Positions 1 to 5,215 of a stretch of DNA of 5,215 nt are shown here, piece after piece; the first letter of the stretch is position 1; the number at the start of each line of letters is the position of its first letter. The notes under the pieces are model-generated. The model was not told where the DNA came from. It ran no database searches and saw nothing but the letters and a program-made list of their open reading frames with translations. Position numbers and translations under genes: made by a program. The DNA is taken from positions 1-5,215 of the forward strand of contig CAJUAP010000105.1 in the NCBI GenBank assembly GCA_910584435.1. Reading direction: 5' to 3'. Source of the stretch: an uncultured Acetatifactor sp. (GTDB taxonomy: Bacteria; Bacillota; Clostridia; Lachnospirales; Lachnospiraceae).

Positions 1-2
1 AC

Positions 3-158
3 ACACAGACCCAAAGGGTGTTGGTAAACAAGCTGATTGAAAGGATTGATGTCACGAATGAACAGATTGTGGTACGCTTCAAAATCAACCTGAATGACTT
101 TTTACCCCGAAACGGTGATGATTCCGATACCACTCCGTATATACCCTGTTCAGTGTAA
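3..158 (+). CDS. Large serine recombinase, C-terminal end only (gene begins left of the window)
   Basis: Codons read in frame from base 3 to the TAA at 156-158 give 51 residues with no start, so this is the 3' end of a longer gene. The residues LVNKLIERIDVTNEQIVVRF look like the closing segment of large serine recombinases (TndX/TnpX and phage integrase type), where a helix ending in 'LI.RI.V' is followed by a beta strand just before the C-terminus. These enzymes catalyse site-specific integration and excision of prophages and conjugative transposons through a catalytic serine near the N-terminus, which lies outside the window. The final residues, from about FLPRNGDD onward, are not recombinase-like and are read on the opposite strand of the neighbouring SleC-like gene. 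This suggests the reading frame runs through the attachment site into host DNA. The gene overlaps the convergent SleC-like gene by 74 bp. The family call rests on a short stretch, so a resolvase-type recombinase of another subgroup remains possible. Confidence 0.7.
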   Translation, partial: TQTQRVLVNKLIERIDVTNEQIVVRFKINLNDFLPRNGDDSDTTPYIPCSV

Positions 159-867
159 AGGACATAATCACCAGAATATTTGCATAGAGGGTGGCTTCCG
201 GCCATGTGGAATAGATTTCACAGGAAGCTACGTTTTTGATGTAATCTCTGTAGCGCACCCAGTAGTTTCTGGCTGTGGGGTCGCCGGGTACGCCGTCGTG
301 TACAATGACATATTCGGGGATAACAACGCGGCTTAAGACAATTTCCCCCGTTTCCGCCATGGGCTTGATTTCGTCTTCCGGTATTTTGGCCGGATAGTCT
401 CCGAACAGGGTGTGAACGGGGATGATAACTACCTTTTCGGCTTCTTCCGTGGCAGCCAGCGGGTTCATCCGGATGGGCTGTAAGGAAAACTCCCCTGCGA
501 AGATTTCCGAGCCGGATACAAGGACAGGTTCATAGCCTTCGGCTGTTACTTCAATATTGTATTCCGAATAGGGCTGCTGTTCATTGTCAGGCTGAAGTGA
601 CAGTTCTTTCGGCGGCGCCGGCAATTCCGTTATGGGGGTTTGGCCGGAGTTGTCTGTGGTAAGCACTTTCAGGGGAGAGTCAGGGTCTCCGGTATAGGAT
701 ATGGAAACGGCAGCATTTTCTATAGGAACCTCCCCTACGGTGGAAACCACACTGATCTGTATGGTGCCTTCGCTTGTCTGCACAGCGCCTTCGCCTGCAG
801 CAGCGCTGTTTTCCTGTGTAATGTTTTGAGCAGCTTCCTGTTGGGGCGTCAGATCTGTTTCTGGCAT
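85..867 (-). CDS. SleC-like spore cortex-lytic protein, 5' fragment truncated by element insertion
   Basis: The full-length family (SleC of Clostridium perfringens and C. difficile, recalled as roughly 420-440 residues) is stored in the spore and degrades cortex peptidoglycan during germination. This ORF has 260 residues. Residues 1-34 are a low-complexity acidic leader. Residues 35-135 form a carboxypeptidase-regulatory-like beta domain (GTIQISVVS ... EGYEPV ... SLQPIRMNPL). Residues 145-165 match the family linker (IIPVHTLFGDYPAKIPEDE). Residues 181-249 begin a SpoIID-like domain (VVIPEYVIVHDGVPGDP, DYIKNVASCEIYSTWPEATL, NRVYTEWYR). Glu217 aligns with the catalytic Glu of SpoIID ('AAEMPxSWP'). 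The remainder of that domain and the C-terminal peptidoglycan-binding domain are missing; the last 11 residues are unrelated. No signal peptide is seen. The ATG at 865-867 is preceded by AAAGGAG at good spacing. Lachnospiraceae can carry several SleC paralogues, so no symbol is assigned. The product is probably non-functional unless the element excises. Confidence 0.85.
   Translation of the reverse strand: MPETDLTPQQEAAQNITQENSAAAGEGAVQTSEGTIQISVVSTVGEVPIENAAVSISYTGDPDSPLKVLTTDNSGQTPITELPAPPKELSLQPDNEQQPYSEYNIEVTAEGYEPVLVSGSEIFAGEFSLQPIRMNPLAATEEAEKVVIIPVHTLFGDYPAKIPEDEIKPMAETGEIVLSRVVIPEYVIVHDGVPGDPTARNYWVRYRDYIKNVASCEIYSTWPEATLYANILVIMSFTLNRVYTEWYRNHHRFGVKSHSG
105..126. other. Probable attachment-site junction (attL/attR) of an integrative element
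   Basis: On the minus strand, the match to SleC-type proteins is good up to the codons for YTEWYRN (about 121-141). It is then lost: the next residues are HHRFGVKSHSG and a stop. On the plus strand, recombinase-like sequence ends at about the same place. The crossover therefore lies somewhere in this interval. Large serine recombinase genes commonly sit directly beside one attachment site, as here. No core dinucleotide can be fixed without the other junction or an uninterrupted relative, so the bounds are approximate. Confidence 0.55.
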
Positions 868-940
868 AATGCTCCTTTTGCGTCTTCCGGGGTGCGCATG
901 CCTGACAGCATATCATTGTGTCTGCCAAAATGCCCGGTGT

Positions 941-953
941 CTGTCATTGACAG
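941..953. repeat. Small perfect dyad CTGTCA-T-TGACAG
   Basis: Six bases on each side of a single central base are perfectly complementary. The right arm's TGACAGCA also occurs at 903-910. The dyad lies about 75-90 bp upstream of the SleC-like start codon, a position suitable for a regulator operator. At this length chance is a real alternative. Confidence 0.3.
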
Positions 954-1137
954 CAAAGTACGGCGGATGATGCCGCGGCTTACAGAGCATGCTGTATTAT
1001 ATGTCAGCACTGCGGTGGCGGATAAGGCTTGTGTGGGGCCGGACGGCAGTGTACCCCTGCGCATTTTTATTAGTTATGGTATCTATATGCGCAAACCTGA
1101 AAAAGGTGACAGAAAGCAGCAGCGCAGGCAGGCTGCT

Positions 1138-1155
1138 GAACTGTTGCGAACTGTT
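1138..1155. repeat. 10-bp tandem repeat (GAACTGTT twice)
   Basis: GAACTGTT occurs at 1138-1145 and again at 1148-1155, exactly one helical turn apart, ending about 30 bp upstream of the -35 box at 1187. The position would suit a protein binding on one face of the DNA. The two copies are short and could be coincidental. Confidence 0.3.
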
Positions 1156-1186
1156 ACAGATTTTGAGAAAAGGTCGCAGAAAGCCA

Positions 1187-1215
1187 TTGACGAAAAGGAA
1201 ATTTTGGTGTATTAT
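1187..1215 (+). promoter_or_regulatory. Sigma-A type promoter of the GntR/ABC operon
   Basis: TTGACG (1187-1192) and TATTAT (1210-1215) each match the consensus at five of six positions and are separated by exactly 17 bp. The predicted transcription start is near 1222. That gives a leader of about 180 nt before the ATG of the GntR gene at 1400, which contains two inverted repeats. No better promoter was found closer to the gene. Confidence 0.6.
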
Positions 1216-1244
1216 TGTATTATTGGGTTGATACAATTGCTGTT

Positions 1245-1282
1245 TATATTTACGACCAGAAACATTTGCCAACGTAAATATA
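1245..1282. repeat. Perfect 10-bp inverted repeat in the operon leader (operator or RNA hairpin)
   Basis: TATATTTACG (1245-1254) and CGTAAATATA (1273-1282) are exact reverse complements around an 18-bp spacer. Allowing one bulged base at 1283 extends the stem by three further pairs (GTT at 1242-1244 with AAC at 1284-1286). It lies about 25 bp downstream of the predicted transcription start. It is a plausible operator for the GntR protein encoded next, since members of this subfamily often repress their own operon, or a folded leader element. No U-run follows, so it is not a terminator. Confidence 0.5.
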
Positions 1283-1311
1283 TAACAAAGTTACTGCCAT
1301 GCAGTGGCTTT

Positions 1312-1365
1312 AAGACCGCCAGCCGTATTTTTGCTTTCGGCGGGGAGGCAGATTCCGGCGGTCTT
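1312..1365 (+). repeat. Perfect 9-bp inverted repeat just upstream of the GntR gene
   Basis: AAGACCGCC (1312-1320) pairs exactly with GGCGGTCTT (1357-1365), and U-G/U-A pairs extend the base of the stem outward by up to three. The 36-base loop holds a smaller GCCG/CGGC hairpin (1322-1325 with 1338-1341). The stem ends about 20 bases before the ribosome binding site AAAGGAGG (1386-1393). It could be a structured 5' UTR or a second operator. There is no downstream U-run and no match to a riboswitch class I recognise. Confidence 0.45.
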
Positions 1366-1399
1366 GAGTATATCGTCCGGTTTAGAAAGGAGGAATGTT

Positions 1400-1756
1400 A
1401 TGGCATGGGATTTGGATTCGGACAGGCCCATTTATGCCCAGTTGGTTGAGCGGCTTCAGGTACAGATTGTCTCCGGTTATTATCCGCCGGGAGGAAAGCT
1501 GCCCAGTGTCAGAGAATTGGCTTCCGTGGCAGCGGTGAATCCTAATACAATGCAGAAAGCTTTTGCAGAGCTGGAACGGGGGGGGTTAATCATTACCCAG
1601 AGAACCAATGGAAGGTCTGTGACGGAAGATGCAGAGCTGATACAGAATATTAAGCTGGGGCTGGCGAAAGGGCATATTGAGACTTTCATTTCCAGGATGC
1701 AGGAGCTTGGGTATACGGAAGGGGAGGTTGTGGCGCTGCTGGAGGCAGAGAGATGA
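1400..1756 (+). CDS. GntR-family transcriptional regulator, YtrA subfamily
   Basis: This 118-residue protein is a winged-helix DNA-binding regulator that probably represses its own operon. The GntR domain covers about residues 10-75: PIYAQLVERL (helix 1), PPGGKLPSVRELA (the conserved turn and helix 2), NPNTMQKAFAELERGGLI (recognition helix and following segment) and RTNGRSV (wing). The tail from about 80-118 is short (HIETFISRMQELGY ... ALLEAER), as in YtrA/YhcF-type regulators, rather than the large ligand-binding domain of FadR, HutC or MocR types. The ATG at 1400 was chosen over an in-frame ATG at 1304 because AAAGGAGG ends six bases before it and the GntR domain begins just after it. The ABC ATPase gene follows after 27 bp. 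The effector is unknown; in Bacillus subtilis the related ytr operon responds to cell-wall-active antibiotics. Confidence 0.93.
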   Translation: MAWDLDSDRPIYAQLVERLQVQIVSGYYPPGGKLPSVRELASVAAVNPNTMQKAFAELERGGLIITQRTNGRSVTEDAELIQNIKLGLAKGHIETFISRMQELGYTEGEVVALLEAER

Positions 1757-1783
1757 GCCGCCGGAGAGGGAGGGAGATTAAGT

Positions 1784-2485
1784 ATGAGTGAATTAATTGA
1801 GATTTCAGGTCTGACGAAGGCTTATGATGCACAGCATATTGCCGTGAATAATGTTACATTGACACTGCCCAAGGGGAAGATTATCGGGCTTTTAGGACCT
1901 AATGGCAGCGGTAAGACTACATTGATTAAGATGTTAAATGGCCTGCTGGCACCCACCCAGGGTACGATCAGGATTAACGGATATGACGTTGGCGTTGAGA
2001 CCAAGGCACATGTGGCGTATCTTCCGGACAGGACATATCTGGCAGACGGGCAGAGAGTAGAAGAAATAATGGAGTATTTTTGTGATTTTTATGCCGATTT
2101 TTCCAGGGAGAAGGCCATGGAGATGTTGAATAATCTCAATATTGACCCCTCTGCCAAGCTGGGGACTCTGTCAAAGGGAACGAAAGAGAAGGTGCAGCTG
2201 ATTCTGGTTATGAGCCGGAATGCGGAGCTGTATGTTCTGGACGAACCCATTGCGGGTGTGGATCCTGCAGCAAGGGATTATATCCTGCGGACAATTATCA
2301 ATAATTATAATCCTGCTGCCACCGTATTGATTTCCACACATTTGATAGGAGATATTGAACAGGTGCTGGATGAGGTGATATTCATGCGGTACGGACATCT
2401 GGTACTCTACACCTCCGTAGACAATATCAGAGAGCAGCATGGCAAGTCGGTAGATGCTTATTTCAGGGAGGTATTCGCATGTTAG
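1784..2485 (+). CDS. ABC transporter ATP-binding protein, YtrB-like
   Basis: This 233-residue cytoplasmic ATPase would power the membrane partner encoded immediately downstream. Visible motifs are the aromatic A-loop residue Tyr14, Walker A GPNGSGKTT (38-46), signature LSKGT (129-133), Walker B LYVLDE with catalytic Glu154, D-loop GVD (158-160) and switch His186 in ISTHL. Two positions depart from the textbook: the signature is LSKGT rather than LSGGQ, and the usual Q-loop glutamine is Asp82 in YLPDRTYL. I recall both as common in YtrB-like ATPases of clostridia, so they probably do not mean loss of activity. The start is preceded by GGGAGGGAG at suitable spacing. The gene follows the GntR regulator by 27 bp and overlaps the permease gene by 7 bp, which suggests translational coupling. 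The substrate is unknown; the pairing with an ABC-2 type permease suggests export. Confidence 0.93.
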   Translation: MSELIEISGLTKAYDAQHIAVNNVTLTLPKGKIIGLLGPNGSGKTTLIKMLNGLLAPTQGTIRINGYDVGVETKAHVAYLPDRTYLADGQRVEEIMEYFCDFYADFSREKAMEMLNNLNIDPSAKLGTLSKGTKEKVQLILVMSRNAELYVLDEPIAGVDPAARDYILRTIINNYNPAATVLISTHLIGDIEQVLDEVIFMRYGHLVLYTSVDNIREQHGKSVDAYFREVFAC

Positions 2486-3312
2486 GCAAGTTGATTAAGC
2501 ATGAGTGGAAAAGCACTTATAAAGTAGGGTGTATCATGTTGTTTGCCACCTTGGTGATCACCTTTTTCGGATGGATGGCTTTTCAGAGTCCTATGTGGCA
2601 GAATATGGAAAGCAGCAGGTACAGGGCAAGTATCCTGGATGCCCTCAGCATTGTTACCATTATCATGTACGCGTTTATGCTGGTGGGTGTCATGTATGGC
2701 ATATTAATTTACCTTGGAGTGCACTTTTACAGAACAATGTATACGGATCAGGGATATCTGACGCATACACTGCCTGTCACAAAGCACCAGCTCCTTGGCA
2801 GTAAGATTCTGGTCAGCGGGCTGTGGATGATGTTCATTTCACTGGCAATCTTCCTGTCCGTGGTGATATTGATATCTTCGCTGATAACGGCGGTTATGCC
2901 TGCAGGTTATTCCCTGATGGAGGCATGGGGAGAGATCTTCGGTGCATTGGGCGAGTGGTCGGAGTGGTTCAGAAATGAACTTGATTTTAATTTTGTCCGT
3001 ACTCTGGCAGTATTTCTGTTTAGTGCGGTAATTTCGCCCTTTACCATGGTGATGGTTTTGTTTGGTTCTATTTCAGTGGGGCAGTTTTTTACCAGGTTCA
3101 GAGTATTGATGGCAATTGTATGCTATATCGGCATTTTGATTATACAGAGTATACTGGGCTCCCTGCTGCAGAATGTTGTGCTGTGGCAGTCGTCCCTGGG
3201 CATCTATATCGATTCAACCAATATTTTCAATGCATTGATTAATCTTCTGATGTCGATTGTTCTGTATGTATTGTCCTGGCTTGTGATCAGTAAAAAATTG
3301 AACATGGAATAA
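2479..3312 (+). CDS. ABC-2 type transporter permease, six-helix membrane protein
   Basis: This 277-residue integral membrane protein is the partner of the ATPase encoded just upstream. Hydrophobic segments lie at about 16-36, 56-82, 110-139, 173-200, 209-232 and 250-271, giving six membrane helices. The N-terminus LGKLIKHEWKST is a short amphipathic cytoplasmic segment typical of such permeases. The loop after helix 2, YTDQGYLTHTLPVTKHQLLGSK, is characteristic of ABC-2 permeases of clostridia, in which a 'GYL..TLPV....LL.SK' pattern recurs. The ATG overlaps the end of the ATPase gene by 7 bp, and GGGAGG (2466-2471) lies seven bases before it, so the start is secure. The stop at 3310-3312 is followed by an intrinsic terminator, making this the last gene of the operon. 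The transported compound cannot be deduced. Confidence 0.88.
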   Translation: MLGKLIKHEWKSTYKVGCIMLFATLVITFFGWMAFQSPMWQNMESSRYRASILDALSIVTIIMYAFMLVGVMYGILIYLGVHFYRTMYTDQGYLTHTLPVTKHQLLGSKILVSGLWMMFISLAIFLSVVILISSLITAVMPAGYSLMEAWGEIFGALGEWSEWFRNELDFNFVRTLAVFLFSAVISPFTMVMVLFGSISVGQFFTRFRVLMAIVCYIGILIIQSILGSLLQNVVLWQSSLGIYIDSTNIFNALINLLMSIVLYVLSWLVISKKLNME

Positions 3313-3317
3313 ATTGT

Positions 3318-3346
3318 TTGCCCTATGGCGCAAGATTTGGTATAAT
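3318..3346 (+). promoter_or_regulatory. Extended -10 promoter for the gene starting at 3446
   Basis: A perfect TATAAT (3341-3346) is preceded by TGG (extended -10, TG at 3338-3339). TTGCCC (3318-3323, three of six matches to TTGACA plus the key TTG) lies 17 bp upstream of it. The predicted start is near 3353, giving a leader of about 93 nt before the ATG at 3446. The start point falls inside the upstream arm of the terminator at 3347-3380. Confidence 0.65.
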
Positions 3347-3386
3347 GGTTACAGTTTGGCTGAAAAGCTGGACTGTAACCTTTTTT
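3347..3386 (+). terminator. Rho-independent terminator ending the GntR/ABC operon
   Basis: GGTTACAGT (3347-3355) pairs perfectly with ACTGTAACC (3372-3380). The stem continues inward through G-U and G-C pairs (3356-3360 with 3367-3371) to a six-base loop, TGAAAA. Six T residues follow directly at 3381-3386. It lies 35 bp after the permease stop codon. Transcripts begun at the overlapping promoter would lack most of the upstream arm and so should escape it. Confidence 0.82.
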
Positions 3387-3445
3387 CCTTAACGGAAAAT
3401 GCCGCAGGGATAAATTTTTACAGGAACAGGAGAAGGTGGGCATAG

Positions 3446-5215
3446 ATGCGGAAGATGGTAGAACAGATTTTGGAGGGAAAATTTGATTATGAGAGCGGTT
3501 CTCTCAGTTTTTCCTGTGATAAATTGGAGTTGTTATTGAAAAAAGAGCAGCAGTATGAGGGCTCTTTCTGCATTTATGCGCCCCAGGGGCTGTTGACAGA
3601 GGGTACGGTGATATCCTCAGACTGGCGGATGGATTGTCTGACAAATCAATTTTCAGGTTCTGAAGCGGAGATTTTCTTCCGTTTTCATGGCGAGATGCTT
3701 GAAGAAGGCGATGTTGTAAAGGGCTGCTTTTATGTGATAAGCAATCATGGGGAGTATTATCTGCCCTTTGTGGTAACTGTGGAGTACAGCGTATTGGATT
3801 CTTCCATGGGCAGTATAAAATCCCTTTCTCAATTTGCAGCTCTGGCAAAGGAACATTGGCAGGAAGCCTGTGATCTTTTTTATTCGCCTGGATTTGTCTG
3901 TGTTTTTTCCGGGGATGATGACAGATACAGGGAAGCGTACAGGGCTCTTACCGATCTCAGGGACAGGGGGCCTTCCACGGACACAGGAAATGCCATGGAG
4001 GCAAGGCATTCTGTGGCGGAAGAGCACTCCATGGAGGAATTCCTGTTTCAGACAGGGAAGAAGCAGAAGATGGAATTCCTTGTAGAAGAGGGGGGAATCT
4101 TTCTGGAAATGGAGGCCATGGGGGCAAATTATGGCGTGGTGGAGCATGAACTGGTGATTGCCAGGAATGGCTGGGGGTTCACTCGGCTATCCATAGAATG
4201 TAAGGGCGACTTTTTCTTCACGGAGAAGAGTATATTGACGGAAGAGGATTTTGTGGATAACCGCTGTAGACTGCCTGTATTCCTGGATACGAATCTGTGC
4301 GTAAAGGGGAGGCATTATGGCCGGCTCTGTCTGCATCATTCCTATGGTGTGATTGTGATTCCTGTGGAGGTTGGAGCTGCATCCGGAAACCCGGTAAAGA
4401 ATCAGGAGCCGGGAGAAAAGCGGTATATGGTGCAGCTGATGAAATTGTATCAGGCATTTCGGCTGCGGAAGATGGAGACTTCCCAATGGCTGAAGGAGAC
4501 TGGCAGGCTGGTGGAGGCTTTGGCGGCTGTCAATGAGAACAATATTGCTGCCAGGCTGTTTCAGGCGCAGTTGATGATTACGGAGGGCCGGGTGGATGAG
4601 GCCGGGTGGATACTGGATTATGTGTCGGAGCTTTATGAGAGAAAGTATCCGGGGGATGTGCTGTATGCCTATTATCTCTATCTTACAACGTTGATTCAGG
4701 CAGATGCCGCATATATCGGACAGGTGGCGGGAAAAGTGGAGCGGATTTACCGCCGCGATATATCCAACTGGCGTGTGGCATGGCTGCTTTTGTATCTGTC
4801 GGAGGAATATCAGAGATCTGACAGAAGCAGATGGCAGCTGTTGGAGCAGCTCTTTGCCACAGGCTGTACCAGCCCGGTACTGTATATTGAAGTATTGAAT
4901 CTGCTTAACAGTAATCCGGCGCTATTGCGTAAGCTGGGCGGTTTTGAACAGCAGGTGATATATTATGGACTGAAACATGGATTCTTAAGGCATGAGGTGG
5001 CGGAACAGGTCTGCTATCTGGCGGACAGGGTGAAGGAATATTCGGAGGTACTGCTGAAAATTCTGGAGGAATTGTATATTAAAATGGATGCGAAGCCATC
5101 AATGAAGAGGCGGCGCATGGAGGGGAAGCCTTCCGGAAAATACAGTGCGGTTTCAGAGGAAGGTGGCCGGGAAGCAGACGGGCAGTCCCAGGGAGGAATG
5201 TATACACGGGAAGCA
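3446..5215 (+). CDS. Large uncharacterised protein resembling DUF5717 of Lachnospiraceae (5' part, runs off the window)
   Basis: The frame from the ATG at 3446 stays open for 590 codons to the window end. I recall the resembling family as exceeding 1,000 residues, so roughly half is probably missing. There is no signal peptide or membrane segment, so a cytoplasmic location is likely. Residues 15-116 look like a beta-sandwich module (SGSLSFSC ... GDVVKGCFYVISNHGEYYLPFVVTVEYS). Residues 120-170 are helical, with WQEACDLFYSPGF and DDRYREAYRAL. Residues 196-307 form a second beta-rich module (MEEFLFQTGKKQKMEF, ARNGWGF, GDFFF, GVIVIPVEV). From about 325 onward the sequence is helical and TPR-like (LVEALAAVNENNIAARLFQAQL). 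Residues 172-195 and 557-590 are low-complexity inserts. A GGTGG element at 3435-3439 and AGGAG at 3428-3432 precede the start. It has its own promoter and is separated from the ABC operon by a terminator. The function is unknown; the architecture suggests a scaffold or binding protein. Confidence 0.72.
   Translation, partial: MRKMVEQILEGKFDYESGSLSFSCDKLELLLKKEQQYEGSFCIYAPQGLLTEGTVISSDWRMDCLTNQFSGSEAEIFFRFHGEMLEEGDVVKGCFYVISNHGEYYLPFVVTVEYSVLDSSMGSIKSLSQFAALAKEHWQEACDLFYSPGFVCVFSGDDDRYREAYRALTDLRDRGPSTDTGNAMEARHSVAEEHSMEEFLFQTGKKQKMEFLVEEGGIFLEMEAMGANYGVVEHELVIARNGWGFTRLSIECKGDFFFTEKSILTEEDFVDNRCRLPVFLDTNLCVKGRHYGRLCLHHSYGVIVIPVEVGAASGNPVKNQEPGEKRYMVQLMKLYQAFRLRKMETSQWLKETGRLVEALAAVNENNIAARLFQAQLMITEGRVDEAGWILDYVSELYERKYPGDVLYAYYLYLTTLIQADAAYIGQVAGKVERIYRRDISNWRVAWLLLYLSEEYQRSDRSRWQLLEQLFATGCTSPVLYIEVLNLLNSNPALLRKLGGFEQQVIYYGLKHGFLRHEVAEQVCYLADRVKEYSEVLLKILEELYIKMDAKPSMKRRRMEGKPSGKYSAVSEEGGREADGQSQGGMYTREA

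Larger units (their letters stand above)
868..1186. other. Divergent intergenic region without a supported gene
   Basis: This stretch separates the leftward SleC-like gene from the rightward GntR/ABC promoter. It begins with the SleC-like ribosome binding site (AAAGGAG on the minus strand, just upstream of 867). Short ORFs cross it on both strands, but none has a ribosome binding site or a recognisable product. It holds a small perfect dyad at 941-953, two copies of TGACAGCA (903-910 and 948-955) and a 10-bp tandem repeat (1138-1155). A minus-strand CATATAATA (995-1003) fits the loose -10 pattern of late mother-cell sigma factors, but no convincing -35 accompanies it. The promoter of the SleC-like gene should lie here and is not identified. 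Confidence 0.5.

Noticed and set aside
995..1003. Minus-strand CATATAATA as a late sporulation sigma -10 box for the SleC-like gene
   Set aside because: It fits the loose CATA-N3-TA pattern, but no acceptable -35 lies at the right distance and it is about 130 bp from the start codon.
849..1064. Minus-strand 71-codon ORF just upstream of the SleC-like gene
   Set aside because: There is no ribosome binding site before its ATG, it has no recognisable product, and it overlaps the SleC-like start in a different frame.
1047..1075. Possible small terminator (GCAG/CTGC followed by a T-rich stretch)
   Set aside because: The stem is only four base pairs and the T-run is preceded by unpaired bases, too weak to support.
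997..1272. Minus-strand 91-codon ORF in the divergent region
   Set aside because: It covers the sigma-A promoter and part of the leader dyad on the opposite strand, and its composition looks like chance translation of AT-rich regulatory DNA.
640..1449. Long plus-strand ORF (269 codons) across the start of the SleC-like gene and the intergenic region
   Set aside because: It is antisense to a clearly recognised gene, reads through the promoter and leader repeats, has no ribosome binding site and no recognisable domain, and ends inside the GntR gene in another frame.
3653..4147. Minus-strand 164-codon ORF opposite the large rightward gene
   Set aside because: It is a shadow of a continuous 590-codon plus-strand frame with family-like motifs; its translation shows no domain and its start has no supporting signal.

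Overview
The window reads as chromosomal DNA of a spore-forming gut-type Firmicute, most likely Lachnospiraceae (Clostridium cluster XIVa). The clues are a SleC/SpoIID-type spore protein, a YtrA-type GntR/ABC operon, a large protein resembling the family annotated in Lachnospiraceae as DUF5717, strong AGGAGG-type ribosome binding sites and moderate GC content. Family calls come from reading the translations; no database search was run.

Left edge (1-867): the last 51 codons of a large serine recombinase run rightwards and end at 158. They overlap, tail to tail, the 3' end of a leftward gene (867 to 85). That gene is the 5' half of a SleC-like spore cortex-lytic protein. Its family match stops abruptly at about codon 249, inside the SpoIID-like domain, and is followed by 11 unrelated codons and a stop. 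The simplest reading is that an integrative element (prophage, conjugative transposon or skin-like element) lies to the left, is inserted into the SleC-like gene at about 105-126, and carries its recombinase gene at this end.

Middle (868-3312): a divergent intergenic region of about 530 bp contains a good sigma-A promoter (1187-1215) and a leader of about 180 nt with two perfect inverted repeats. It leads into a three-gene operon: a short YtrA-type GntR regulator (1400-1756), an ABC ATPase (1784-2485) and a six-helix ABC-2 type permease (2479-3312, overlapping the ATPase gene by 7 bp). The three genes look like a self-regulated ABC exporter or envelope-stress module; its substrate cannot be read from the sequence.

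Right (3313-5215): the operon ends at a strong intrinsic terminator that is interlocked with an extended -10 promoter. The predicted start point lies inside the terminator's upstream arm, so transcripts from this promoter would lack most of that arm. The promoter would serve a long gene starting at 3446 that is still open at the window end (590 codons seen). It encodes beta-sandwich-like modules followed by a helical repeat region.

The most interesting point is the insertion. A serine-recombinase element splitting a spore germination gene recalls the skin elements in sigK and SPbeta in spsM, where excision during sporulation restores the gene. Whether that happens here depends on sequence to the left of the window.
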